DNA from: JAAZKV01 sp041659525
GTDB lineage: Archaea > Iainarchaeota > Iainarchaeia > Iainarchaeales > JAAZKV01
Direction of reading: 5' to 3'
Assembly: GCA_041659525.1 (NCBI GenBank)
Contig: JBAZYC010000001.1
Location: 62,001-126,000, forward strand
Length of the DNA stretch: 64,000 nucleotides
The notes below the pieces were generated by a model that ran no database searches, was not told where the DNA came from, and was given only the letters and a program-made list of their open reading frames with translations. Positions 36,981-46,247 of the stretch are shown here, piece after piece (the stretch's first letter is position 1; the number at the start of each line of letters is the position of its first letter). The translations under genes were made by a program, and so were the position numbers.

Positions 36981-38021
36981 CTATCTATGCAATCTCTTTA
37001 ATCTTGCAACGTTTTTTGTAAACCCTAAACAACTTTTTGCAGCACTTTTTGCACCATTGCAATGAGCGTTTTGATAAACACGAGAAGAAAGTAATCTTAA
37101 TACACCCTCTTGAGTATTTACTCCGCGAGTTAATCTCAGCGAATGAAGAGCTTGTAAATCTGAAAGCAAAGCATCTCTTCCTTCAATTGCTTTTCTTGTT
37201 ATCCCAAGTTTTGGTCGAGTTCCTCTCCTCATTTTTTCCCACAAAGAAGGATCTTTTGTTTTTATCAATGGAAACAAAAATCTAGGATTATCAGTAGTAA
37301 ATAATCTTGGAACTACAAATTCTTTTACCATTCGCATTGATTTTAGGTGTTGGTATTCTGAACAACGCTTAACCCCAGAATCTGCTATTGCTATTACATT
37401 GAAAGCAACTTTTTGCATAGGTAATCTTCTTTTTATTCTTTCAGCATTTATTTCGTTTAGAGCTTCTTCCATTATTGAAAAATTCTTTGCTAGTGCCCCT
37501 CCACTAAAAACCTCATCAAGTAAAGTAATTACAATTCTTTTTCTAGAATCGTGAATTGGATTATTTGTTTTAATTATTGATTCAAGGGTTCTACGCATCT
37601 CTCTTTTTTGTTCAGTAGCTATTTGGGTTCTAGTAGAAGCAAAATCTGGATTTACTTTTGCAACTACTTTTTTTGTTTCCCCATAATTTACTTGACCCAC
37701 TCTGGGATAATATAATCTTGGAATTCTACTATTATTTCCTTCATAAGTTGCAAGTAAGTTAATTGATTTTACTAAAGGCTCTGCTCCTCTTAGTGGAGAG
37801 ATTATTGCATTTGATCCTTGGTAGACAATACTTTGGTAAGCATGATAAATCCCTGTATAAAATCCATATAATTCTTCAAAAGTATAAGCATTTTGTTTTC
37901 GCTGCCGAGCCTCTTTTTTGTTAACAAAAACAACTTCCTTTCCTTCATATTTTTTGTTTGAAGAAGTTCCAACAAATCCGGATTGGGTATCAGACATAAT
38001 TAATATATAAAATCCAGACAA
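36981..38021 (-). CDS. Phosphoribosyltransferase-like protein of unknown function
   Basis: The 346-residue frame begins MSGFYILIMSDTQSG; the second Met (37997) is also plausible because TATA-like sequence lies directly upstream. It contains AIISPLRGAEPLVKSINLLA near residue 70, and RIVITLLDEVFSGGALAKN near residue 165. The latter has the form of the PRPP-binding loop of type I phosphoribosyltransferases (hydrophobic strand, acidic pair, then a GG/TG turn). The usual VDDVxxTG is altered to LDEVFSGG, and the C-terminal third is basic and unrelated. A PRTase-fold role is suspected but not certain. The gene is divergent from the small conserved protein at 38146. Confidence 0.45.
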   Translation of the reverse strand: MSGFYILIMSDTQSGFVGTSSNKKYEGKEVVFVNKKEARQRKQNAYTFEELYGFYTGIYHAYQSIVYQGSNAIISPLRGAEPLVKSINLLATYEGNNSRIPRLYYPRVGQVNYGETKKVVAKVNPDFASTRTQIATEQKREMRRTLESIIKTNNPIHDSRKRIVITLLDEVFSGGALAKNFSIMEEALNEINAERIKRRLPMQKVAFNVIAIADSGVKRCSEYQHLKSMRMVKEFVVPRLFTTDNPRFLFPLIKTKDPSLWEKMRRGTRPKLGITRKAIEGRDALLSDLQALHSLRLTRGVNTQEGVLRLLSSRVYQNAHCNGAKSAAKSCLGFTKNVARLKRLHR

Positions 38022-38145
38022 TAAAAACTAAACCCTTTACCAATCAACACCTGACAAAACCTACTCTACATAACTTGTTTGTTCAGTAAAAAAGTTTAAT
38101 AAGCCCCGCAGCATTACATTTGTCAATGATTTTTCGGTGATGTAA

Positions 38146-38502
38146 ATGATTGATTTTAGAGCAGAGTTAAGCCCAATTAGAATGGTGCTTGCAAGAAGAG
38201 AACCAGTTGAGCTAATGCTTGAACTGAACAACAATACTAACAAATCTCAAATGGTTTCAATTGAAATCCACGCTGGCGATATGCTTGCTTTTGATAAGGG
38301 CGGAAGAAAGAATGTTGAATCAAAGAAAATAATTGAATTCAAAGCCGGAGAAAGAATGAGAGATTATTATCACATTTATCCAAGACCAAACGCTACTAAT
38401 AGTGTGGAGACAATTAGAATTGAAGTTAATGAACACTTCAATGGTTCTTTCCAATACGTGCAGAGCAAGAAAGTAAAAGAACTAACACTTAGAGTGGATT
38501 AG
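38146..38502 (+). CDS. Small beta-rich protein of unknown function
   Basis: In this 118-residue protein MIDFRAELSPIRMVLARREP is followed by alternating hydrophobic strands (VELMLELNNNTNKSQMVSIE, TIRIEVNEHFNGS), a pattern like an immunoglobulin-type beta sandwich. There is no signal peptide, so it would be cytoplasmic. The family is not named to me. It has a TGTAAATG start context and stands alone; the 180-bp gap after it is made of repeated AAATTAGTTT/AAACTAATTT segments with no gene. Confidence 0.55.
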   Translation: MIDFRAELSPIRMVLARREPVELMLELNNNTNKSQMVSIEIHAGDMLAFDKGGRKNVESKKIIEFKAGERMRDYYHIYPRPNATNSVETIRIEVNEHFNGSFQYVQSKKVKELTLRVD

Positions 38503-38684
38503 TTTTTTAGAAAAACTGATTCAAATTAGTTTAAGAAAATTAATTTAAATTAGAAAAGTTTTGGTTTTTTTAAATTAGTTTTTGATTTTTTCTTAATCGA
38601 AACTAATTTAATCTCTTCTAAAACAAATTAATTTAACAAAGCAGGCAAATCAAAAAATTTAATTAAGAAAACGGGGTTGGTAAT

Positions 38685-39770
38685 TTGAGACTATTTATTC
38701 CAGGGCCAGTTAGTGTTTCACAAGACAATATGAACGCGATGAACCGCGAAATGATTGGACACAGAGGAAAAGAATTTGCGGAAATATTTGGAAAATGCAC
38801 TATGGGACTACAAAAAGTTCTTTATACTAAAAATAGAGTTTTAATTTCAACTAGTTCAGGTTCTGGACTAATGGAAGCCACTATTAGAAATTGCGTGGAT
38901 GACAAAGTACTAATGGTTGAGTGCGGAGCTTTTGGAAAAAAATGGGTTGATATTGCTAAATCTTGCGGCAAAAATGTGGATGTAATGCACGTCCCTGCTG
39001 GAAAAGGAATTAATCCTAGCGAACTCAAAGAAAAAATTGGAAATAATAAATATGATGCAATTTGCGTTACTCATAATGAAACTTCTACTGGAGTAATGAA
39101 TCACTTAGAAGAACTTGCCCCAATTGTAAAAGAAAGCGGAGCACTGTTTTGTGTGGATGCTGTTTCTTCAATGGGCGGAGCAAAAATAGAGGTTGACAAA
39201 ATTGGAATAGATGTTTGCTTAACCAGTTCACAAAAATGTTTCTCTCTTCCACCTGGATTAAGTTTTGCGGCTATGAGTGAGAATGCGCTTAACAAAGCAA
39301 AAACTGTGAAAGGAAGAGGATATTATTTTGATTTCATTGAACTAGCTAAAGAGTATGACACTAATCAAACTCCTTACACTCCTGCTGTGGGATTAATCTT
39401 TGGATTACAAAACCAACTTGATACTATGATTAATGCCGAAGGACTGGACAATGTTTGGGCAAGACATGAAGACATGGCTAAAGAGACTCATAAATGGGCA
39501 AAAGAAAAAGGACTTGAACTATTTGCTGAAGATGGGTATAGATCAGTTACTGTAAGTGCGATTGAGAATACTAAGAAAATTAATCTTGAAGAAGTTAAGA
39601 AAAAAGTAAAACTTAGAGGATATGTAATGGATGCAGGTTATAGAAAACTCAATGATGATTTACTTGCAGCTGGAAAAAACGAAACATTTAGAATTCCACA
39701 CATGGGAAATTTAACAATTGGAGAACTTAAGAGTTACTTGAATTGTTTGGCTGAGGAAATGAAATTATAA
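38685..39770 (+). CDS. Class V PLP aminotransferase (serine-glyoxylate/serine-pyruvate/SerC-like)
   Basis: The 361-residue protein starts at TTG with GGGGTTGG upstream as ribosome site. The N-terminus LFIPGPVSVSQDNMNAMNRE and MIGHRGKEF are typical of the serine-pyruvate/alanine-glyoxylate aminotransferase group. The PLP-binding Lys is in TSSQKCFSLPPGLSF, with FCVDAVSSMGG carrying the Asp that contacts the pyridine nitrogen. It is followed after 57 bp by a phosphoglycerate dehydrogenase-like gene in the same direction, so the pair may convert 3-phosphoglycerate to phosphoserine. Alternatively it interconverts serine/glycine with oxoacids. Confidence 0.88.
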   Translation: MRLFIPGPVSVSQDNMNAMNREMIGHRGKEFAEIFGKCTMGLQKVLYTKNRVLISTSSGSGLMEATIRNCVDDKVLMVECGAFGKKWVDIAKSCGKNVDVMHVPAGKGINPSELKEKIGNNKYDAICVTHNETSTGVMNHLEELAPIVKESGALFCVDAVSSMGGAKIEVDKIGIDVCLTSSQKCFSLPPGLSFAAMSENALNKAKTVKGRGYYFDFIELAKEYDTNQTPYTPAVGLIFGLQNQLDTMINAEGLDNVWARHEDMAKETHKWAKEKGLELFAEDGYRSVTVSAIENTKKINLEEVKKKVKLRGYVMDAGYRKLNDDLLAAGKNETFRIPHMGNLTIGELKSYLNCLAEEMKL

Positions 39771-39826
39771 AAACACTATATGTTGGACAAGTGTGAAAAA
39801 GATAAAAAAATTAAGGGGTTGAAAAA

Positions 39827-40792
39827 ATGGGTAAAGTATTGGTAACAGATCCAGTTAGTGAAACAACTATCAGTATCCTAAAAGATGCTGGACTTGAAGT
39901 AGAAAGCAAATTCAACTTAAAAGAAGACGAACTTTCAGCACTTGCCCCTAATTATGATGCTTTTGTTATTAGAAGCGGAGTAAAGATTACTAAAAAAATT
40001 CTTGATAGTGGAGCTAGTGGAAAATTAAAAATTGTAGGAAGAGCAGGAGTAGGAGTAGATAATGTTGACAAAGAAGCGGCTAAAGCAGTTGGAATTGTAG
40101 TAGAGAATACTCCATTTGGAAATACTAACGCTGCTGCAGAGCACACTCTTGCATTAATGATAATACTTTCAAAGCACATTATCCACAGCCACAAAACAAT
40201 GAAAGAAGGAAAGTGGGACAGAAAGAGTTTTGAAGGAACTGAACTCAAACACAAAACATTAGGATTAATTGGATTTGGAAATGTTGGAAAAAAAGTTGCA
40301 AAAGTTGCACTAGCATTTGAAATGAATGTACTTGTTTATGATCCCTACTTACCTGATGAGAAATTTAAGGAACTAGGAGTAAAGAAAGCAGAGCTGGCAG
40401 AAATTTATGCGAGCGCGAATTATATTACTGTTCACGTTCCACTAACTGATAAAACAAAGAACATGATTTCTGATAAAGAATTTAACGAAATGAAAAAAAA
40501 TGTTAGAATACTTAATGTTGCACGCGGAGGAGTAATTGATGAAGATGCACTTTTACGAGCACTTAACTCTGGAAAAGTTGCTGCAGCGGGACTTGATGTT
40601 TACTCTGAAGAACCCCCAATGAAAAAAGAACTAATTGCACATGAGAAAGTTGTTTGCACCCCTCACTTAGGAGCATCTACTTTTGAAGCCCAAGAAAACG
40701 TTGGAATAGAGGTAGCTGAACAAATAGTACTCGCACTCAAAAACGGCGAAGTAAAAAATTGTGTAAATGGATTAACTAAATTAAGAAACTAA
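39827..40792 (+). CDS. serA: D-3-phosphoglycerate dehydrogenase-like 2-hydroxyacid dehydrogenase
   Basis: The 321-residue protein shows NTNAAAEHTLALMI, NAD-binding LGLIGFGNVGKKVAKVA, catalytic Arg in LNVARGGVIDEDALL, Glu in DVYSEEPP and His in CTPHLGAST. GRAGVGVDNVDKEAA is the SerA-type substrate loop. There is no ACT or ASB regulatory domain, making it the short SerA form. With the aminotransferase just upstream it would start serine biosynthesis from 3-phosphoglycerate; the third step would need a phosphatase such as the HAD protein at 14.5 kb. The serA identity within the D-2-hydroxyacid dehydrogenase family is likely but not certain. Confidence 0.85.
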   Translation: MGKVLVTDPVSETTISILKDAGLEVESKFNLKEDELSALAPNYDAFVIRSGVKITKKILDSGASGKLKIVGRAGVGVDNVDKEAAKAVGIVVENTPFGNTNAAAEHTLALMIILSKHIIHSHKTMKEGKWDRKSFEGTELKHKTLGLIGFGNVGKKVAKVALAFEMNVLVYDPYLPDEKFKELGVKKAELAEIYASANYITVHVPLTDKTKNMISDKEFNEMKKNVRILNVARGGVIDEDALLRALNSGKVAAAGLDVYSEEPPMKKELIAHEKVVCTPHLGASTFEAQENVGIEVAEQIVLALKNGEVKNCVNGLTKLRN

Positions 40793-40804
40793 AAATTTTC
40801 AAAG

Positions 40805-40826
40805 AAATGGCTTTCAAAAGCCATTT
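40805..40826. terminator. Bidirectional hairpin between convergent serA and aglB
   Basis: AAATGGCTTT-CA-AAAGCCATTT is a perfect 10-bp stem with a two-base loop lying 13 bp after the serA stop and 18 bp before the aglB 3' end, a typical place for shared termination between convergent genes. Confidence 0.6.
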
Positions 40827-40844
40827 TCTTCATCTGTCAAAATC

Positions 40845-42863
40845 TCATTTGTTAATTCTAAATACCCTTATCCCTTGTCTATCATAAACTTTAGTGTAAA
40901 GAACTTTTGTTTCTTCACTTTCAAAAAACACTTTTGCCATATTTGTGTTATTCATTACTTGGTTTAATAATAAAACAAAATCTTTTCCACCATAAACATA
41001 ATTCTTACTTGCATTCAAATCCAAATTTTTCCAAGAAAAAAGAGTCTTATTTAATAAATTACTTGATAAAGCAGAATTACAATAATCCAAATTAAGAGCA
41101 TTTAAGCAATCAATATACCTGCCTGCCACAACATTATCATTAGTCACCCCATACAAATGGGCTTTAACTGAATCTGGGTGAGAAAGCATTCTTGCATCAA
41201 GTATAACATAATCAGCCCCAATTCTTTTTGAAGCAATTAAAAAAGCATTATTAATATCAGTTTCTAAAACAAATTCAGCAAAATTTTTGTTAGGCCCGCA
41301 AGTAGGGCAAGGCCAATTCTGATTGTCTGAAGAAACTTTTCTTTCAGAAATAAAAGTAATGACGTGACCTAGTTCCCACCAATTCATTAATTTTGCATTA
41401 GAATCAGTGTTATTGTGCAACCACTCTGCTAAAACAAATACTTCTGGTTTTTGATAAGCAAAAGAACGATCATCCTCGTTAAATAAAGTTACTTGAGAGG
41501 CCCCTACAAGCAAAATAACCCCAAAAATAATTAAAGTTACTTTTTGAACTATTTTATGCTTCTTTGGTTTTACCTTAAACTTTAAATTGATTTGATTAAT
41601 AACTTCCGGCAAAAAAAATAGGGCTAATCCGATTGATAATGGAGCTAATATTCCAAATACAAAAATAAATTTTAACTTATACAAGCCTAACAACAACCCC
41701 ACAACCGAAAGAATAAAAATAAAAGTTAATTTTAGAGGCTCTCTTGAAAAAAATATTTTTACAGGAATTAGTAAAATTGACAAAATAATGATTAATAAAA
41801 AAACCCCAAAAGACCTTATAAAAAAAGAGTACCCTAAAGCTTCTTCTAGAATAAAACTTAAAACATTTTTCTTTAGTGCGATTGAAAATATAACTACTCC
41901 AAATAAACCAAATGAAATTGATAAATAAAAACACGTAATTAAACCTAATTTCGCTAAATGTTTTCCTTTTTCATTTAATTTTGCAATTACCTTAAATAAT
42001 CCCAAAGAAATTATTATGCCCAAAATACTACCTGCAAGAAAAATCAGTGAATCAGCCCCTTGCCCCTGGGTTCTAATATCTGCAGAAACATCTTCCCACC
42101 AAAAAACCCCCAACAAAGGAAAAATCACAGTCATTACTAATAAAACTATTAAACTAAATTTAATCCAAATTCGTTCTTGTTTCAGATTTTTTATTGAAAG
42201 AACTAATTGCCCAACTGTTATTAACGATACTAAAGATAGTGGCAAAATTATATACATCTTCCAAGTAATCGAAAGCAAGCCAATAAACAAAATGGATATT
42301 AACAAATCCCAATAATTTTGTCTTTTCGTAGCTCTAACAAAAAATAATAATACTAATAGCAATAAAAGTGCTCCCAGTGCATCATTTTCAAAAAATCCTG
42401 CAACCGACCTGAAAATAAAAGCCGGAAGAATAGCTAAAATAAAAGCCATTACAAAGCCTTCCGTTTTTCCAAATAATTCTTTTCCTAAAAAAAACATTAC
42501 TAAGCAACACAGCGTTGCAAAAATCGCAGGTAAAAGCATTGCTAATGAAACTAATTTTTCTTTATCATATCCTTCAAATGGATAAATTATTTGATAAATA
42601 GCAGCAGTGAAATAATCCAAGAAACTAGCTTTTCTAATAGGAGTATCTTTTATTTGATAATAAGCCAAAGGATCAATTGTTGGAATTTCCCCTATTTGTA
42701 TTAAATATCCGGTTAATCTCGCATGGTAATAAGGATCAGGGCCATGCAAGTACTCTTCAGAAACAAAGTTAGTCCTAACTGAAAAAGCAAGTAAAAAAAT
42801 TACTAGCAACAAAAGAGTTTGAGTTGAAAAAATTTTTTCAAAAAAAGAATTCTTTATTTGCAT
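40845..42863 (-). CDS. aglB: Oligosaccharyltransferase STT3/AglB
   Basis: The 672-residue protein has about 11-13 membrane helices. The first extracytoplasmic loop has HGPDPYYHAR (about 39-48), with the Asp-Pro-Asp-like metal-binding acid. FFENDALGA in the next loop provides the second DxD-like site. The C-terminal soluble domain holds MNWWELGHVITF (about 494-505), the archaeal form of the WWDYG motif that binds the acceptor +2 Ser/Thr. The enzyme transfers a lipid-linked oligosaccharide to Asn in N-x-S/T sequons outside the cell. It stands alone, convergent with serA. The polyprenyl carrier would come from uppS at 12.3 kb, and many surface proteins here are sequon-rich. Confidence 0.92.
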   Translation of the reverse strand: MQIKNSFFEKIFSTQTLLLLVIFLLAFSVRTNFVSEEYLHGPDPYYHARLTGYLIQIGEIPTIDPLAYYQIKDTPIRKASFLDYFTAAIYQIIYPFEGYDKEKLVSLAMLLPAIFATLCCLVMFFLGKELFGKTEGFVMAFILAILPAFIFRSVAGFFENDALGALLLLLVLLFFVRATKRQNYWDLLISILFIGLLSITWKMYIILPLSLVSLITVGQLVLSIKNLKQERIWIKFSLIVLLVMTVIFPLLGVFWWEDVSADIRTQGQGADSLIFLAGSILGIIISLGLFKVIAKLNEKGKHLAKLGLITCFYLSISFGLFGVVIFSIALKKNVLSFILEEALGYSFFIRSFGVFLLIIILSILLIPVKIFFSREPLKLTFIFILSVVGLLLGLYKLKFIFVFGILAPLSIGLALFFLPEVINQINLKFKVKPKKHKIVQKVTLIIFGVILLVGASQVTLFNEDDRSFAYQKPEVFVLAEWLHNNTDSNAKLMNWWELGHVITFISERKVSSDNQNWPCPTCGPNKNFAEFVLETDINNAFLIASKRIGADYVILDARMLSHPDSVKAHLYGVTNDNVVAGRYIDCLNALNLDYCNSALSSNLLNKTLFSWKNLDLNASKNYVYGGKDFVLLLNQVMNNTNMAKVFFESEETKVLYTKVYDRQGIRVFRINK

Positions 42864-42933
42864 TACTAAAATAGCTCTTTGGTGTATTAATAAATATCGT
42901 TTACAAAAGCATTACTCAAAACAAAAGTTGTCC

Positions 42934-42976
42934 ACAATTGTTAAAAAAAATTGTTTACAATTGTTACAACAATTGT
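42934..42976. repeat. Three ACAATTGT palindromes upstream of the aglB/NifX-like gap
   Basis: Perfect copies of the palindrome ACAATTGT occur at 42934-42941, 42957-42964 and 42969-42976, in the 151-bp gap between aglB's start and the next gene's stop. They could be operator sites for a regulator of aglB or a fold-back terminator for the upstream gene. Confidence 0.55.
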
Positions 42977-43014
42977 TTGCTAAAAAAATTAAGCAAACAA
43001 ATTCAAGTTTTAAT

Positions 43015-43605
43015 TTAATTAACAACAGGAAGAACTGATTCATTTTTGTCAACAGGGATTCTTTTACCAATAGCCACTGCCACAATACCTCTTGCTGTGT
43101 AACAAGTTATTTTTTCTTTCTTCAAAGCATCAACAAAAGCTTTTGTAGGGTTAGGAAGAACAACAGCATCTACATTTCTATCACTTAATTGAGTAGCAAT
43201 AGCACTCAAAGAAATTAGCTTGTTAGCATCAATATTTGCTTGCTCAATATTGTAAAGTCTTCCTCTAAAATTCATATCCCTATATAATAAAAAGAACGGA
43301 GCTCTTGGCCCTTTTATTGAAATACGCTTAGCAGTATTTGTATCAGAAACTATTGCAAGTAATTTGTGTGTATTAACATCAAGGGGTTTGCACAAAACTG
43401 CAGCAGGCATATTTGTATCAATTGGATTAACAATAACCTGATTATTAGAATCTATGGGATTAACAATTGGCAAATTAGAGTCAGTTGCTGGGAAAATTAT
43501 TTGAGGAATATTAAAAACAAAAACTAAACCAATAAGAATCAACAGTATTACTGCACCAATAACTATTTTTCCACCAGTACTTAAATCACTTAATTGCATC
43601 AACAT
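43015..43605 (-). CDS. Membrane-anchored NifX/dinitrogenase FeMo-co-like domain protein
   Basis: The 196-residue protein has one membrane helix near the N-terminus (GGKIVIGAVILLILIGLVFV), then a linker of repeated VNPIDSN/VNPIDTN units. The rest matches the Nitro_FeMo-Co (NifX/NifB C-terminal) fold: LLAIVSDTNTAKRIS, RAPFFLLYRDMNFRGRLYNI, LSAIATQLSDRNVDAVVLPN and KITCYTARGIVAVA. The family binds metal clusters in the cytoplasm; here the domain appears to face outside. Only a few Cys (CKPL, TCYTA) remain. The GGTGA upstream makes ATG 43599 (MQLSDL) the likelier start. The fold call is moderate; the function is unknown. Confidence 0.5.
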   Translation of the reverse strand: MLMQLSDLSTGGKIVIGAVILLILIGLVFVFNIPQIIFPATDSNLPIVNPIDSNNQVIVNPIDTNMPAAVLCKPLDVNTHKLLAIVSDTNTAKRISIKGPRAPFFLLYRDMNFRGRLYNIEQANIDANKLISLSAIATQLSDRNVDAVVLPNPTKAFVDALKKEKITCYTARGIVAVAIGKRIPVDKNESVLPVVN

Positions 43606-43769
43606 TCACCCACACAAATTTACTAATTTATTAAGAGCAATTGAGTATAAAAAGGTTTTGGGAAAGAGAAAAGAAAGAACCTTGATTTGAAAAAAATAAT
43701 TATTCCTTTTTAGGGTATTAAAAAAAAATATTTGTTTACAATAAAAAAAGATTTATTTTCTACTTTAAT

Positions 43770-44611
43770 TTAGTTTTTGTAAATAAAGTTTAAATCTTTT
43801 AATACAGGAATTGTAGCATTTCCCCAATTCCCACCAAAACCATTAACCCAATTTCCACCAAAAATATCAGAGTAACCAAAACTCGCTAAAAATTGAAAAT
43901 ACTGATAACCATTATCATTCAAAGCAGAAGACAAATCAATCCCAGTATTAGGCGAAATATTTGCTCCACTCCAATCACTAACATTATCGGCACCCGAACA
44001 ATCATTATCCACATTTTGATCACAAGCTCTGTACTTAACATTAAGAGAAGTCAAACCCTTACTAAACAAATTCCTAACCTCAGTCTCAGACAAAGCACGA
44101 TCCCAAATAGCAACTTCATCAAGTGATCCCTTTAATGGTCTATAAGCGCTATTAACAAACCAACTACCAATTAACAAATCATGACTAGACATAAATATTG
44201 TTGGATAAGGGCTAAAATTATAGATAGTGTCCAGAGAACCATTTATGTAAAATTTATCTTGCGAATTCTGATGCACCCAAGTAACATAATACCAATTATT
44301 TAAAGATAAATTACTAGAAGATACTGGGTTAGGCGGGGACGAATTATAAATATAACCATAAAGCAGATTTTGCCCAGATTGAGTATCTACTCCAAAAGAT
44401 AAATCACCATTCGCAGACCAACCATCAGTACCAATAATTGAATGCCCATAAATCAAAGGGCTTCCAGCAAGCTTTACCCAAGCACTCATTGTAAAATTAT
44501 TATCTAAACCCCCAAAATTGTTCACCCTAACATAATCATTTAATCCATCAAAACTTCTCGCATTTGTACTCCACAACCCGGTTGTTATTGTAGGGCTATT
44601 TACATAAGTCC
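43770..44611 (-). pseudogene. LamG pilin-adhesin, C-terminal part (downstream of frameshift)
   Basis: This frame continues from the frameshift near 44612 (TYVNSPTITTGLWSTNARSFDG) to the stop at 43770. It carries a full LamG/concanavalin A-like beta-sandwich: RSFDGLNDYVRV, TMSAWVKLAG, LSLNNWYYVTWVHQNSQDK, and LKGSLDEVAIWDRALSETE closing. A short Cys-containing tail follows (YRACDQNVDNDCSG). It would be the second lectin-like domain of the upstream pilin protein. Its first ATG is an arbitrary point in the frame. LamG domains bind sugars or proteins, so an adhesive role is likely. Confidence 0.75.
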
Positions 44612-46102
44612 CATATGCCCTCTTTCACTAGAATCAATCGCAGTTGTCCCACTAGCTTCATTAAAATGCCACAAACCAACTAAATCAGTATTGTAATCAG
44701 TTTCAATTGAAGGATTCAATTCCCCACCATAAATAATTTTGTTAGTTGTATTAAATTTCATTGAAACAAAATTAGTATCAGTAGCACCAGTATCAATAAC
44801 AGGAGAAAGATAATTAGAATCAGTAGCAACAATTAAATCTTCAGTAGAATTGTACAAAGCAAGAACCTCACTAGCACCCAAATTACGATCCCAAACAGCA
44901 ACTTCATCAAGAGTACCACCATAATATTCACTAAATCCTGGTTGGTTTCCAAAGACAAGTGGGTTAGAATTAGTCAAAATTGTTCCTGAATAAGTAGTGG
45001 ACCCAATAGCAACTCCATCTATATAAGTTTTCATTGTTACCCCATCATAAGTCCCAACAACGTGGTGCCATACATTTCTTGAAGGAAAAGAAACAAAAAT
45101 AGTTTTCCACCCATTAATACTTGCAAGATAAGATATTTGACTCCACCCATTCTCAGTTCTTGGAAAAATATAAGCATTATTTTGACTACTACTTGATTTA
45201 CTTATTACATTTTGTATCCCTGAAGCTTTTGTCGGGTAAATCCATGCCGAAATAGTCAATTGATTTGTCAAATCAAGAACGCTTGAATCAGGAACAGATA
45301 TCGTATCATTTACTCCATCAAAGCTGTATGCTTTGTTTGCTACCCCAAATCTATCAGTAGTTAGAGTCGCTCCACTCACAGTTCCATTGTTTCCATTTTC
45401 ACTTGAATCAAGAGCATTTCCATTAAAGTTCCACAACCCAACTAATCCACTTGAGAGTTTGATTTTGTTTACATCCATTTCCACTCCAACATCAGTTCCT
45501 TTTAATTGTGCATAATTAAAAGTACCACTCGCAAAATCAGAGTTAAGATACAAGTAAATAAATTTTTCTAACAAAGTTACTGTTCCATTATTCTCATCAT
45601 AGTAACTTCCAACAGGATTAATTGTAGGAATGCAATCAAAACTTACTTTTCCATAATTAATAGTTTTTTCAAGACCGTACCTGGAAAGATATCTAATCTT
45701 CAAATCAAAAACTTGTTTTCCAGAAGAACAAGCAACCAAATTTCTTAACAAAAAAGAAGCTGATTGACCGGAATTAAGTCTAACCACCCCATAATTGTGA
45801 TCAACATCATCAAGAATAATTTTTTCAAGAAGAATAAAAGTAGAATCATTATTTTTAACAACCACTAAACCATTAGTGTCCCCACCAACAACAATTTCAC
45901 TCACACCCAAAACAGAAGTCCTCAAACCAATATCCTCTGAAGTACTAGAAACTTGCTGAGTATCCAAAATATTAGTAGAAATTCCCGCAACAACCAAAGA
46001 AATAGTAACAACAACCCCAATAATCAACAAATACTCAATTGTTCCTTGGGCTCGCGAGAGAACCCTGGCACTTGCTGTCCTTTTAGAAAAAAACTTAACC
46101 AT
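44600..46102 (-). pseudogene. LamG pilin-adhesin, N-terminal part: class III signal peptide plus LamG
   Basis: This 500-residue frame has a leader LSRAQGTIEYLLIIGVVVTI, a prepilin signal with cleavage expected before or after Gln. A pilin-like beta domain paralogous to the pilin at 36.3 kb is followed by a LamG domain (about 225-425: LVGLWNFNGNALDSSENGNN, AYSFDGVNDTISVP, LTISAWIYP, NVWHHVVGTYDG, LDEVAVWDRNL). A second LamG begins at LVGLWHFNEASGTTAIDSSE. The frame ends out of register at GHMGLM. One added A in CATATGGG (near 44612-44617) gives GHNGTYVNSP, the usual LamG N-terminal turn, joining it to the next frame as one protein of about 777 residues. Confidence 0.78.
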
Positions 46103-46247
46103 TTAAATCAATATAACTAAAGTTCTTTTTATTTTTAAAACAATCTTTTAAACAAAAACAATTCAAATCCAAAAATAGATAAATGCACCCCACTAAGTTT
46201 TTCCTTGGAGAGTAGCTTTTTATTAGTAATTCACTTTTTATATTTAC

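Noticed and set aside
40907..41095. Plus-strand frame within aglB
   Set aside because: It is antisense to a strongly supported oligosaccharyltransferase and has no independent motif or start signal.
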